Assembly (NCBI RefSeq): GCF_003144195.1
Contig: NW_020290013.1
Coordinates: 124,001 to 188,000, forward strand
Length of the DNA: 64,000 bases
Direction of reading: 5' to 3'
Source of the DNA: Ceraceosorus guamensis
Taxonomy: Eukaryota; Basidiomycota; Exobasidiomycetes; Ceraceosorales; Ceraceosoraceae
Made by a program: the position numbers and the translations under genes. The notes under the pieces were generated by a model. It was not told the origin of the DNA. It searched no databases and saw only the letters and a program-made list of their open reading frames with translations. Shown here one piece after another: positions 43,472 through 53,822 of the stretch (position 1 is the first letter of the stretch; every line of letters begins with the position of its first letter).

Positions 43472-46400
43472 CTACTCACTGAGCCGCAAGATCGGCTGTG
43501 GTGGATTCATAGAGACGAGCGTGTAGGATACCTTGCTCAGACCAACTTCTCTGATAAGCCTGTACAAGCTCTTGGCCACTGCCGAGGGGTAGGCGCCTTC
43601 CATGTACCATCTGTGTGGTGCGCAAAATCGATGCGTCGGTCAACGAGGTGGCGTTGAAGTGACGCAATGCGCTTCGTTAGGACACTTACCGATGGTGGTA
43701 GGCTGTCAATCGGAGAGCCGCCCACAAGGTCCGTTCTACATCCTTCTGCTCCGAGAAGATTTCGAGCAGGCGCAGCAGCGCCTTGGCGGAGAATTTACCA
43801 TCCACGCATCTCTGGAAAGCGTCCTTTGCCTCTTCCTGGAAGCGCAGAGCGGACATTTGCTCGGTAATTGAGATGCCAGGTGCTATAGCTTCGAAAGTGA
43901 TGATGACCGTCACTCACCTTGTGATTCAACCTCAGCGCTAGCTCGCCCAAGATCTCCCACTCTGTACCCGTCTTGGAGTACGGCAAGCTCTGAGACCTGT
44001 AGTGTACAATCTCCGCTCTCCAGATGGTGTACACTCTCAGATCCTCGTACAACACCATGAATGCATTATCCAACCACCTTTCGCACAGCCTCTTGTTGGT
44101 GAAGGAGAATCCAGCAGAAGCGTGAGCATGTGCCGTGTCCTCGTTTTGCTGCGCTTCGCCAGAAGCCGTGTGAGCAGGTTGTCCGTTTTGTCCATTCAAT
44201 GTCGATGCAGCGCCGTCGGCGTGAACAGCCGAGGCAGCAGCTGAAGAATCCGACCGAGTATGGCCGGAAAGGTGCTGTGCTTGCGCAGGCTTCTCAAGCG
44301 GTGGCGGATCCACGTGCACATGTGGCACTTGCTGAGGGGCAGCCTTTTGCTCAATCACTTCTGCGACCGATCCGTTCGCTTGCGCGTGAACTTCCGCCGA
44401 CTCGTCCGCGTTCGCCTGCTTCGTTCCACTCTCGTCTTGTTCCCGCATGTAAGTTTCCAGCTCGGCCTTTTCTCGCTCGTGATCTGACTCTGTGGAGATC
44501 TTGATGGTAGGGATGGATTGGCTAGATGCTCCAGCTGCGCTATCGATTCCCAGCCTGTCCAGCTTCTCGACAACGTCATCTGCTTCTTTGGCCTGCGTTT
44601 CATCATAGGCTGGCAACGGCGGCATATCAGTCTCTCCTCCATGCTCGTCCGCGACCGCTTCAGGCTCGGATATCTGTTCAACAGATCTCTCTTCTACTGG
44701 CAGCCTTGACTCCTCTGCTTGATCCTCCTTGACTTTCTGATCTACCGGATCATCTCCTCCGGCAGTCTCAGGCTCAACGTCGTGCGCTGCTTTCTGAGCT
44801 CTGTACTCCTCCTCCATGACGAATACAGCCGACCGACATCGCAGCAATTCGTCCCATCCTATCTTGGAAGCGAGCCGGGACAAAAGCGCGTAGGCTCTTG
44901 CGAAAGTGCCCCTCAATGCTGGTGCGGGAAGCCTAAGCAGCGCTACGTCCGCCTGACATCAGTGAGAGCAGTGTGGGGGATGAGCATACATATATCACAC
45001 TTCTGGCCACCTTGACGAGACTGCTCACCTCATTGTCCCTCGCGCTGTCCTCATTCAGCAGACCGCTCTCTTGGATGAATTGTTTCACTGGCAAGTGACT
45101 CCTCGCAGGGGTCGGCATCCTGTGCAGATCCCTCTCGTTGTAGGTGAACATGGGGCAGGAGTTCAAAGTAAAGAGCGCCTGTGGGAGAACGCCGATATCA
45201 TCAGCACTGCTACCTTTGCCCTGAGCTTGCAGCCGAGAGATGACTCACGGATTCCCACTGTCCCAGCTCGATGTAGCACTCCGTCAACTTGGCCCACGTG
45301 ACAAATTCGCTAGGCGCACAATTGACAGCCTGCTTGGCCAGCCTCGCCGCCCACTCGGGTTTGCCTTTGGATCGCAAGAAATCGACCTGGACATGCAAGA
45401 GCGCATAGCTCTGCGGTGTCTCCTTGATCGCTCTGTGCATGGTCTGCACAGCCTTTACTTCCTCGTCTGTCGTCCACCAACCAGGAGTGATCAGCCAACC
45501 ATGGCTGTGCTGCGTGAGCATGTCCACAAATCGCGCCGCACTCACTTAGACCGATGTAGGCTTCAGCTACGAGAGCTGCAACTTCCGGCTCCCTCGCGTA
45601 CAGCTTCTCAAAAAGGTTCACTGCCTGATCGTACCTGTTAGCATCGCCAAAGTACTTGAGGATGCCATTGGTAAGATGGTTGGAGACGACGGTAGCGACT
45701 TGGATCTCGGGTTCAGATCCTAGCTGCCAGCCCTTGAAGAAGAGGTTTTCGGCAGCTTGCAGGAAGCGATGTTCGGCATCTGGCGAACTGATGGGGTCCA
45801 GCTTCCTGTACCCCGCCAGACGATAGTTGGCGTCGTCCGCATACAGAATGGCTCGGAGGAGTGCTGAGAGGTACACTTCTTGCCAGATTTCCGGTGTAGT
45901 CTCGTGTCGTTCTCCTCGCAAGTCCACGACGTAAGCGTCCACGGAGCCAGGAATGCGGACTTCCACCCGCACATCGACCCTTGAGAAAGCATTGAAGCAG
46001 CTGTGCGGATAGAAGAGGTGCGCTTTGAATTGGTGAGAGCTCACGTATGGTCATCGAGGGACGGATCTCGCACGCACCAGTACGCCCCACTCTTCAGCTT
46101 CCAGCCGCCTTTTGCCGAGAACCACGCTTGATTCTGATCCAGCTCGTATGTCAAGCTGTTGATGTATGCAGCAAGGGCAGCAGAGCTGGACGCGTCCACT
46201 CCAGACACGTAATGATACGATCCGACCTGGAAGCGCAGGGATGACAATGATCAGCTACGAAGCCGGAAGAGGCGCTGTTGAGGAAAGGCATGCTGCTGCG
46301 ACTGACATCTTTGACCGCTGCTCGTCCTGAGCTCTTGATGACGTGACAGAGATCTGGTGGACCGAGCTCTCTGAAAGAAGCTGGTGACACGAGGGGGTCA

Positions 46401-46685
46401 AGCATGCACAGACATGATTCAGCCATCGGTCATGCCAAGATCTCTGCGCAAGACTTTTCTCACCCAACGTCTCTGTTCTCGAAATCAGACTCTCGCCCAG
46501 CTCCACCTCTCTGGAGATTGACAGCAGCACGTGGCAAGGCGGTAGCGTGATTAGAGGGATGCAAAGCGAGGCAGAGTGCGCTTTGAGCATCTGAGCTTCA
46601 TAGAGGCATTACTCGAACGAGAGCCACAGCGGCGCTCCCTTGCTTGCACTCACACGAATTCGGGCTGCGACACAAAGTCTGCCAT
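43472..46685 (-). CDS. BCH1: ChAPs family protein (exomer cargo adaptor; Bch1/Bud7/Chs6-like)
   Basis: Chs5-Arf1-binding proteins pick cargo such as chitin synthase at the trans-Golgi for delivery to the cell surface. Ten exons, 5' to 3': 46656-46685, 46464-46590, 46307-46380, 46045-46226, 45546-46000, 45249-45466, 45029-45178, 43918-44952, 43690-43859, 43472-43610. Together they give 859 residues with every phase matching. Family motifs in order: RELGPPDLCHVIKSS, VGSYHYVSGVDASS, FNAFSRVDVRVEVRIPG, LRAILYADDANYRLAGYRKL, TPR-like helices (EEVKAVQTMHRAIKETP), LFTLNSCPMFTYNERDLHRM, LCERWLDNAFMVLYEDLRVY, TEWEILGELALRLNHK, WYMEGAYPSAVAKSLYRLIRE. An acidic, Gln/Ala-rich insert of about 200 residues sits before the last TPR block. 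Two splice sites are less certain: the donor of exon 1 (GTGTGAGT) and of exon 3 (GTCAGT). The symbol marks family membership, not one-to-one orthology. Confidence 0.93.
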
Positions 46686-48350
46686 GTCTGATTCGATATT
46701 TATCGCGTGAGCTAGACACGTCACCTATGTCCCACAAGGTCAAGGCTGGGAAAAGAATCCTTTCAGCGACTGGTGCGGCGAGCTCCAGCTCGAGAGCTCC
46801 AGCATGGGCTGCCCGACGATTAGCAGCCTGTGTATGTCGACGCCTGCAGGAGACAGCAGGCGCAGTCGCGCTGCAGCTGATTGGTCAATCTGCTCGGAGG
46901 TGGTTGGGCCGACCTTGAGGATGCTTGACGGAAAGTCTGTTCGCTGCTTCGTCGGCACGCAGGAGCGAGTCAGCCTCAGCGAAGGCTCGTAGATGCTGTT
47001 TCGAGCGGTGCGACGTAGAGACTCAGGCGGGAAGAATGGAAGCGCTCGGCGAATGTTGCGTTCCGAGATTTTGGGGGAAACGCGCCACAGTCAGAAGAGC
47101 AAGTTCCACGCAGCAAGCTGGAGGGAAGTGGTAGGGCGGGCGGGCGTGCGTGCGTGTCGTGCGCAGTGTTGCCAGTGAGTGTACAGCCCTGCTGTGGATG
47201 CCGAGAAGGTCGAGCAAGGCGGGTCGCTGATGTCTGCTGTGTGTGCTTGTTTGCGCAACCCCAGCAGCAGCGCACAAGCACGCTGCCATCGGCCATGGAG
47301 TTTGTTTGCCCAATGCGCGCATGGTGTGACAGCGGAGCGAATCCTGATCGAGCAGCAGCAGCAGCATGCAGTTCGCGGTGGGATGTATCGTACGATAGAG
47401 CGCGGCACGGCACAATGTGCTCACTTTGTGCCTGCTTGGCGCCATGCAGCAGCTAACCCGAGCACATACAACAGTGTGAGTGTGAGTCGTGAACACAGCT
47501 CGCACGTTCAAGTCGCGAGTCGCGAGTCGACGTACGAGCCATTCGGTCCAAGTGCTGGTGCGTCGGTGCATCGGCGTCATCTTGTCCAGAGTCAAGAAAG
47601 CAGCAGGCAACGCCAATTCAATGACATTGATTGGTTCTCAGCAGCGGCATTGTATACCTGCCCCCGCCAGCAGTCACACAGACGGCAGGCTACACGCGTC
47701 CAGCAGCTGTTGCACTGCCCTGGACTCTAGCTGCGCACGAGCGCGGTGTTGTTCTCAGATGTGGTCGGTATATATATAAATATACATACATGTACACATC
47801 AGCATCGTCATTATCTTCATCTTCATACGTCGCCTCGTCGAATGAATGCCCGCACGCTTCGATGGCATGGCTGATGATGCCTTTCCCCACAGCTCGACGT
47901 GGAAGCTCGCTTCATGTTGATTGTCGTTGCTGTAGGTACCCGCGGTGATTATTGCTGCACGTCTCAACACGCGCTCGATCGCGCATGTCTGGGGCAGCAC
48001 CACAACGCGTACCGCGATGCATAGACTCGCTGTACAGCATGAAGCGCAGCGGTCGGTATACCTGACATACCGTACCGGTGCTTGATGGATCCGTTGATTA
48101 TTGAGGAGGCCGGGAGAGGTTGAACGAAGCGGCTTCAAATCGTCGTCACACTCGTGACTCTTGACTTTCAGCAATCCCGCCAGCGGCTCGTCGCCTCCAT
48201 CCGTGTCATCACTGTTCCTGCAGCAATCGTCAATCTGCGCTCATCGCAAACCCCCGTGTTCTCCACAGCGTCTGGCGTTTCCATCACCCGCACCCGCAAG
48301 TCACATGGCCCTTTGACACTTCGCATTGACCCCGCCATCTTCCTGTCACA
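46686..48350. other. Divergent promoter region
   Basis: About 1.7 kb between divergent genes. Holds CAG-rich runs, one dispersed 10-mer (48150), an ACCGTACCGG word at about 48068 and an AT-rich patch (TATATATAAATATACATACA) at 47769-47788. No gene was recognised. Confidence 0.5.
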
Positions 48351-51038
48351 ATGCCCAGCATGGCATCTTCGTCCTCTCCCTCGGACGTGCATGCCAGCGC
48401 GACCTCTCAGCGCTTCAAGGGCGCCTTTCGTAGCATCACATCACCCATCCTATCTTGCGCCTGCTTGCCATCCTCCGCACGGCATCGCCTCGGGTTCACC
48501 GACGATCTCTCGGACGAAGAGGAGCAGCGAGGTCTGCTGGACCGTCGCAGCCAAGGCTCCTCTGCGCGCTCACAAGGAACATATGGCTCAACAGCGCAGC
48601 AGCAAAACTCTTCAGCAGACAATTTCGACGATAGCGATGCCATTTCGCTCTTGTCCAACATCAACGATAGATCGGGCAGAGGAGCTAGGAGGAAGAGACG
48701 GCAACCTCGGTTGAGGAGCTTGGTGGACTGGACGGATGGTACTGCTCAACAGCTGCTGGCGTGTGGCCTGTTCGGTCGGACAAAGGGTCAGATCGAAGAG
48801 CGCCAGAGGCTCAGGAGCGATGAAGCAGCAGCAGGAGCAGCAGCAACGAACAGAGACGGCTCGGCGCACCATCGACGCACGAGCAGCTCGGGCAGCACAG
48901 AATCGCTCGGTTCGTTGGGTGACGAAGCGGACGAGGATGCTGGCATGCTGCAAGATGCCGCCATCCGCGATATCATCCCACTCACACCTGAGCAACGAGA
49001 AGAAATGCGAATAGCTGCAGAAGAACAAATGCGAGCTGAAGAAGCTGAGATTCAGAGGCGAGAAGCTGCAGAATTTGCGGCAGAGGCTGAAGCCGAGAGC
49101 AAGCGCAAGCGAGAGGAGGAGGAGGAGCATGAGAGGATGCGAGTCGAGCAGAGGAAGAAGGAAGAGGAGGAGAGGCAAAAGCGAAAGCGGGAAGAGGAAG
49201 AGGCTGCTGCTGCCGCTGAAATCAAGAGAAAGGCTGACGAGGAAGAACGACAAACGCAGGAGCGCGAGAAGGAAGCTGCTCGGCTCGAGAAGCAAAGGCT
49301 GGAAGCAGAGGAAGCAGAAGCGAAGCGTAAAGGGGAAGAGGAGGACGAAAGGAAGCGACGTGCTGCTGCTGCTGCTGCGCGCGCTGAAGAGGAAGAGCGA
49401 GCTCGTGTCAGAGAGGAGGCGGAGAGAGCAAGGAAGGAGGGGGAGGAAAGAGAGGAGGCCGAGCGTGTCGCCATGGCCGAGGCTCAAGCTGCAGCGAAAG
49501 CCGCGGCCCTCGCAGAGCAAGAAGCCGAGGCGAGGCGTTTAGAGCTCAAAGCGGAAGCCGAAAGAAAGGAACGTGAAGCAGCTGAGAAGGCCGCTTCAGA
49601 GGCAGAGGAAGCGTCTCGCAAAGCTGCTGAAGCAGAAGCGGCAAAGCTACGAGCGCAAGAAGAGGACGAGGCACGTAAAGCGGAGGAAGCGAGAGCTGCG
49701 AAAGAGAAGCGTAGAGCCGAGAGGAGGGCGCACAAAGCTGCATTGGCTGCTATCACTGGCGGCGGCGCGAAGAGGTACAGAACTGAAGCAGAAGCAGAAG
49801 CTGCTGCTGGAGGCTTCGAGCTCGGCGGTGAGCATGAGGATGAAGGCGTGGGCTACGACGATGACGGACTGGATTCGGCTGCCACGAGCGAAGGTCCTTG
49901 GGGCCTTGCTAGTGGGCCGGAAGGCTATGGTTACGGTCCGGATCGCCAGCGACACTACGCCGAGAACGAGTGGCAATCGCAAAATCAGGACGATCAGCAG
50001 TACTCCGCAGGCCCTCAAGAGGTTGTGCATCATCATCACTACTACCACGATCCGCACGCTCAGTCGCACCAAGAGTATCAAGAGGACTCACATGATTACA
50101 TCTCATCCACTCATGCTCCATCGCGCGACTATGCCGACTCTCCCTACTCACCTATGCATGCGTCGGGGGGTGTGCCAGCGCTAGACACGTCGGAAGCCGA
50201 CACTACTGCACGAGCTGAGGAAGAGCCTGTCCAAGAAGAAGAGGAGGAGGATGCGGATATAGCGGGTCTTGGATTTTCCAAGAAGCGCAGACCTCGTGGG
50301 GCGAGCACGAGAAGCGGTTCCGGGCATGGTTCGGGCTCCAGAGACGGCGGAAGTGTTGGTAGCGAATCAAGAGGGTCTCAAAGTCTAAGTCGGACAAGCG
50401 GCTCAGCGCGGGGCGGTGTTGGTGTGGCAAGTCGAGGTGCTGGCAAGTACCTTGCAAGTCCTTCTTTCTCTTTCGGAACTGCGACGCATGGACAGCCTGA
50501 TCGACTGGAGCCACAGAGAAGAGGTTCTGAAGCTGGGTCAGCAGAGGGCAATAGTGCCGCGAGCTCCGGAGCCAACAGAGCGACGTACAGGGACAGACCC
50601 AGACGGCACGAGAGGCAAAATAGTCGAAGCACTGCATCGAGCGGTGGAAGAGCCCGGGAAGGTCCCTTGAAACCGGCAGGGCTCTCACCTACGCCAGGCA
50701 CAATGCTTAGTCCCACTTTGGGAGGGGTGCAGGAGCACGAACAGGACTCGATAGTGCATGGAGAAGACGCGGCCGACGCTGCTGCAGGAGGCTTTGATGA
50801 TTTCTTCCCTTCCCCCGGCGCAGCCTCTCTCGCTCCCCGTACCCCGGCCGATCCCTCAGCAGGGAATGGCTTTTCCCCAAAGCTCGAAGCTCCTTCTTAC
50901 AGGGACAGACGAGGCAAGGCTCGAACAGCGACCGGAGAGAGCGCTTCGTCATCTGGTGGATCGGCTCGTCGCGAGCGACCCGGCCGTGCGCCCACAGCTT
51001 CCCAGTCGGCCCACGAAGACGTGCCAGACGAATTTTGA
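48351..51038 (+). CDS. Uncharacterised protein with a long charged alpha-helix
   Basis: Intronless, 895 residues, from ATG 48351 (ATG-CCC, with a second ATG four codons on). Residues 1-215 are Ser-rich with a short folded-looking patch (RSLVDWTDGTAQQLLACGLF). From about residue 217 to 475 (48999-49780) the sequence is almost only E, K, R, A and Q with no Pro or Gly, beginning TPEQREEMRIAAEEQMRAEE. This is typical of a single alpha-helix or extended coiled coil, which would be a rod of roughly 35-40 nm. The rest is disordered, with an HHHHYYHDPHAQSH patch and an acidic end. No enzymatic domain. A cell-cortex or organelle scaffold is a guess; it is not a recognised family. Confidence 0.8.
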   Translation: MPSMASSSSPSDVHASATSQRFKGAFRSITSPILSCACLPSSARHRLGFTDDLSDEEEQRGLLDRRSQGSSARSQGTYGSTAQQQNSSADNFDDSDAISLLSNINDRSGRGARRKRRQPRLRSLVDWTDGTAQQLLACGLFGRTKGQIEERQRLRSDEAAAGAAATNRDGSAHHRRTSSSGSTESLGSLGDEADEDAGMLQDAAIRDIIPLTPEQREEMRIAAEEQMRAEEAEIQRREAAEFAAEAEAESKRKREEEEEHERMRVEQRKKEEEERQKRKREEEEAAAAAEIKRKADEEERQTQEREKEAARLEKQRLEAEEAEAKRKGEEEDERKRRAAAAAARAEEEERARVREEAERARKEGEEREEAERVAMAEAQAAAKAAALAEQEAEARRLELKAEAERKEREAAEKAASEAEEASRKAAEAEAAKLRAQEEDEARKAEEARAAKEKRRAERRAHKAALAAITGGGAKRYRTEAEAEAAAGGFELGGEHEDEGVGYDDDGLDSAATSEGPWGLASGPEGYGYGPDRQRHYAENEWQSQNQDDQQYSAGPQEVVHHHHYYHDPHAQSHQEYQEDSHDYISSTHAPSRDYADSPYSPMHASGGVPALDTSEADTTARAEEEPVQEEEEEDADIAGLGFSKKRRPRGASTRSGSGHGSGSRDGGSVGSESRGSQSLSRTSGSARGGVGVASRGAGKYLASPSFSFGTATHGQPDRLEPQRRGSEAGSAEGNSAASSGANRATYRDRPRRHERQNSRSTASSGGRAREGPLKPAGLSPTPGTMLSPTLGGVQEHEQDSIVHGEDAADAAAGGFDDFFPSPGAASLAPRTPADPSAGNGFSPKLEAPSYRDRRGKARTATGESASSSGGSARRERPGRAPTASQSAHEDVPDEF

Positions 51039-51347
51039 GACGCTGTCAGCTCCTTTCATCTCGACGGCAAATCCTACCCATCTTTCACGAATAGTATCAC
51101 GGCTTCAAAGCAAAAAAGGCATTGCAATATATTGACATTTACGAGCGAGCAACGCGAACGGATGACGTGATGTAGAGCACATGAAATGGACACGCAGAGG
51201 GCAAGCAGCCGAGAAGAGATGAGAAAAAGGGCGTCTCGGCCGCCGGCGGCCGAGACGCTGCAAGTGCGAGACTACGACAGATTTTCGAGATGGCGAGCGG
51301 TAGGCAGAAAGGAGGGGGGTAATGAAGCAGCGCACATGGGCTACATC
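51039..51347. other. Spacer between convergent genes
   Basis: About 310 bases between opposing stop codons. A perfect GC-rich inverted repeat, GCGTCTCGGCCGCCGGCGGC and its continuation CGAGACGC (51231-51258), lies in the middle. It could form a hairpin and act in 3' end formation for either gene. Confidence 0.6.
51231..51258. repeat. 28-bp near-perfect palindrome in a convergent 3' spacer
   Basis: GCGTCTCGGCCGCC is followed directly by its complement GGCGGCCGAGACGC, a 14-bp stem with essentially no loop. It is centred between two convergent genes, about equally far from both stop codons within 200 bases. Confidence 0.85.
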
Positions 51348-53558
51348 TCACGCGAAACCTCTGAAGGAGCTAGGTGGGGCTTTGGCGCGCAGCACCGAAG
51401 TCTGAGTGTCATTAGAGACAGTGCCAGTTACAGAAGATGCTCGACCAGCGGGTCGACTCGCTGCGCTCTGACTTCTCCCCATAACTATGCCCGTGTTTGA
51501 GCTTCGTCCAGCCGCACTTCCAGGCCTGGCCGAGCCCATAGAGCTAGCAGGCCGGCTGGAGAGAGCGCCATCTGTGCTGGGGGCATCTCCCGCGCTGGGA
51601 AAGGCGTGCACGCTCAATCTCCGAGTTGCTGCGTTGTTGCTTCGTGGTGCAATGCTGGGCGTGCCGAGCGCTTTGATGCTGGATACGCTCTGCGAACCTC
51701 GTCTGTGACCCGATGCGGTATAATCTGCTTGAGGCGTGGGCTGCGCACCATTGACAGCTTGCTTCATGCTGCGAGTGGGACTGCCCGCAGGATCGTTGAC
51801 GCCCCGAGCCACGCTCGCGCGATTCCCTCTAGGCACCACGCTTGGCGCTTGAAGGCTCTTTGGCTTTGCGGCTTCTGCTCGCGGGAGACCACTGATACCT
51901 ACATTGCCCGCAGACGACGACTTGGACACATCTGTACCATTTGTTGCGGAGGAAATGGCCCTTGTCCGTGGCGCAGCGGGTGGGAGCTCCAGGCCAGCGC
52001 GGATGGCAGCGGCCCTATTCATGCGAGGGGCCTGGGTTGGCCCTGCGATGGAAGCAGGCCGGGCCGCCTTTGTCTTCGGCACTCCACTAATGCCCAACTC
52101 CACACCGGGATCGACCACTTTCTTGTGCTCGGTGGAGGGCTTCCTGACAGGTGCTGGGGGAAGCTCTATTCCAGCGCGAATGGCTGCCGCCCGATTCATC
52201 CTCGGAGCAGTGGTAGGCTCTGCTATAGAGGTTGGACGCTGTGCTTTTGCTTTGCGCAGGCCGCTGATACCCAGCTCGATTGAGTCATTTGACGCGGCGT
52301 TCTTTTCGGCTTCAGTCGCTTTGCGAACAGGCGGGGCAGGCAGGTCCACACCCATCCTTAAAGCAGCAGCGCGCGAGAGACGGGGTTGGCGTGTGGCAGA
52401 ATGGGTAGAGGCAGGTAGCGGTCGTGCTCGAAACGCGGAGCCACTTGCTGGGCCCTTGGCAACGAGACGCGCTGCGGGATCATGCGTGCTAATGTGGCTC
52501 GAAGATGGTCTGGAGAGCTCGTCATCGACGACCTGTGCATGAGTGTCCCGCTCGTATGTGGAGTGTAGCTCCTCTTCCAATGCCAGCTCTGTTCCATCCG
52601 GAGCAAATGCTCTGCCACCTTCATCGTACTGGACATCGTCGGCGCTGAGAATAAGCGTGCTATTTTCGCGCGACATGTGTTGTACATGAGCCTGCTCGTC
52701 TGCCTCGTCTACGTCGGGTACGTCGATTGGTTCTGCCGCATCCGCAGAATCCACTCTGCTGTGGGCCGAGCTGTGATGCACACGACCCTCAGGAGGAATC
52801 GTGCTCGTGACTTCCTGTTCATCAACGTCAGTTTGGTCTCGCGCTGCGGAGGATTGAACATTTGAGTCGATGCTGGCTTCCGCTGCAAATGCATCAAGCA
52901 CACCTGCCTTTGCGAATTCGGGAAAGCAAATCGCGATCTGTCGTTCTGTGGCGTGCTCTTTGGACGAGCCGTACACAGCAGCATCGCCAAATGTTCTCCT
53001 GAGACCTTCATCTGGCCCCTCATCGTCGTCGAGCTCGATCGCAGGACCTTCGACTTCGTGGTCGCGACCCATCAGCTTCGTCCAAGTGTCCGCACCGCCA
53101 GGACCTTCCAGCACAAGCACGCGAATGTCGCCTCGCGTCAATCTGTGCGCCCATGTTGATCTAGCAAAGTCTGATGGCTCGTGGAGCAGGAAGGCATCCA
53201 AAAAGTCGCCATCCGTATCCGCTAGCCAACGCTCCGTTCGCTCTGCGATACAGCGCAGACCAGCTGAAGCAGCTCTGTTGAGGATCGCAGTGCGGTGGAC
53301 CTTTGCCGCGCTTTTGAGCAGAATGGCTAACACACGCCCTTCTAGCGGAGGTGCAACCGAAGAGGCGGGGGAGACTCTGCTGCGCAAAGAGTGACGAGGT
53401 GAGGGAGTCAAGGCTGAGTGCGACGCGCTGGGTGCGAGTCGAAATGGGCTGCTGGGAACGCTGTTATTCGGCGATGAGCGATGCTGTGCTAGTGCGGTCT
53501 GGGGGGAAGGGAAGGGCACAATGGGTGTCGCTTTGCTTGGAGTCAGCATGGTGCGCAT
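51348..53558 (-). CDS. NDPK-like pseudoenzyme with C-terminal tandem repeats
   Basis: Intronless, 736 residues, from ATG 53558. Residues 74-216 follow the nucleoside diphosphate kinase fold in order: RVLAILLKSAAKVHRTAIL (beta-1 with its Lys at 82), GLRCIAERTE, LTRGDIRVLVLEGPGGADTW (the strand before LMG), GLRRTFGDAAVYGSSKEHAT and IAICFPEF. In active enzymes the phosphorylated His lies in a N-x-(I/V)-HGSD motif; here it reads AAVYGSSK, with Tyr196 where His is expected, so transfer activity is unlikely. An acidic insert (IELDDDEGPDEG) lies before the Arg motif. Residues about 388-590 hold three to four repeats of around 55 residues built on PRMNRAAAIRAG and GISG. The rest is disordered. No known family was recalled for this combination. 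Confidence 0.75.
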   Translation of the reverse strand: MRTMLTPSKATPIVPFPSPQTALAQHRSSPNNSVPSSPFRLAPSASHSALTPSPRHSLRSRVSPASSVAPPLEGRVLAILLKSAAKVHRTAILNRAASAGLRCIAERTERWLADTDGDFLDAFLLHEPSDFARSTWAHRLTRGDIRVLVLEGPGGADTWTKLMGRDHEVEGPAIELDDDEGPDEGLRRTFGDAAVYGSSKEHATERQIAICFPEFAKAGVLDAFAAEASIDSNVQSSAARDQTDVDEQEVTSTIPPEGRVHHSSAHSRVDSADAAEPIDVPDVDEADEQAHVQHMSRENSTLILSADDVQYDEGGRAFAPDGTELALEEELHSTYERDTHAQVVDDELSRPSSSHISTHDPAARLVAKGPASGSAFRARPLPASTHSATRQPRLSRAAALRMGVDLPAPPVRKATEAEKNAASNDSIELGISGLRKAKAQRPTSIAEPTTAPRMNRAAAIRAGIELPPAPVRKPSTEHKKVVDPGVELGISGVPKTKAARPASIAGPTQAPRMNRAAAIRAGLELPPAAPRTRAISSATNGTDVSKSSSAGNVGISGLPRAEAAKPKSLQAPSVVPRGNRASVARGVNDPAGSPTRSMKQAVNGAQPTPQADYTASGHRRGSQSVSSIKALGTPSIAPRSNNAATRRLSVHAFPSAGDAPSTDGALSSRPASSMGSARPGSAAGRSSNTGIVMGRSQSAASRPAGRASSVTGTVSNDTQTSVLRAKAPPSSFRGFA
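51795..52395 (-). repeat. Protein-level tandem repeats (about 55 residues, three full plus a partial unit)
   Basis: Units carry a conserved head, PRLSRAAALRMGVDLPAP, PRMNRAAAIRAGIELPPAP and PRMNRAAAIRAGLELPPA, then a weaker fourth head PRGNRASVARG. Each is followed by a variable basic linker and a GISGL/GISGV-(P/R)-(K/R)-x-K/E-A core. Heads are about 60 codons apart. The DNA has diverged more than the protein heads, suggesting the head and the GISG core are under selection. Confidence 0.85.
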
Positions 53559-53811
53559 ACACTCGCTTGTGATGAAGGTCTGGCTTAGCCGCTTGTCGAG
53601 TCACAAGTGCTTGTGGGTGTGACTTGGATCTTCGTGTTCGTTGAAGGGAGAGATGGGGGCGCTTCGCAGATGATGAGCTAGAGGTTGAGGTGAGAGCTGT
53701 GACAAACGCATCGATGAGTGCTATTCGAGACCTGGATGGCGCCCACGCCGTGCCGAGTCCGCCCTGACGACTTGTGGTCTGCGGATGGCGGATGAGCCAA
53801 GGGTCGTGCAC

Positions 53812-53822
53812 CTCTATATAAG
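53812..53822 (-). promoter_or_regulatory. TATA-like element upstream of the NDPK-like gene
   Basis: On the minus strand the sequence reads GGCTTATATAGAGG, about 255 bases upstream of the ATG at 53558. Position and orientation fit a core promoter; not proven. Confidence 0.45.

Noticed and set aside
47769-47788. AT-rich TATATATAAATATACATACA stretch as a replication origin or TATA box
   Set aside because: Too short to call as an origin, and about 560 bases from the nearest coding start; kept only as a composition note.
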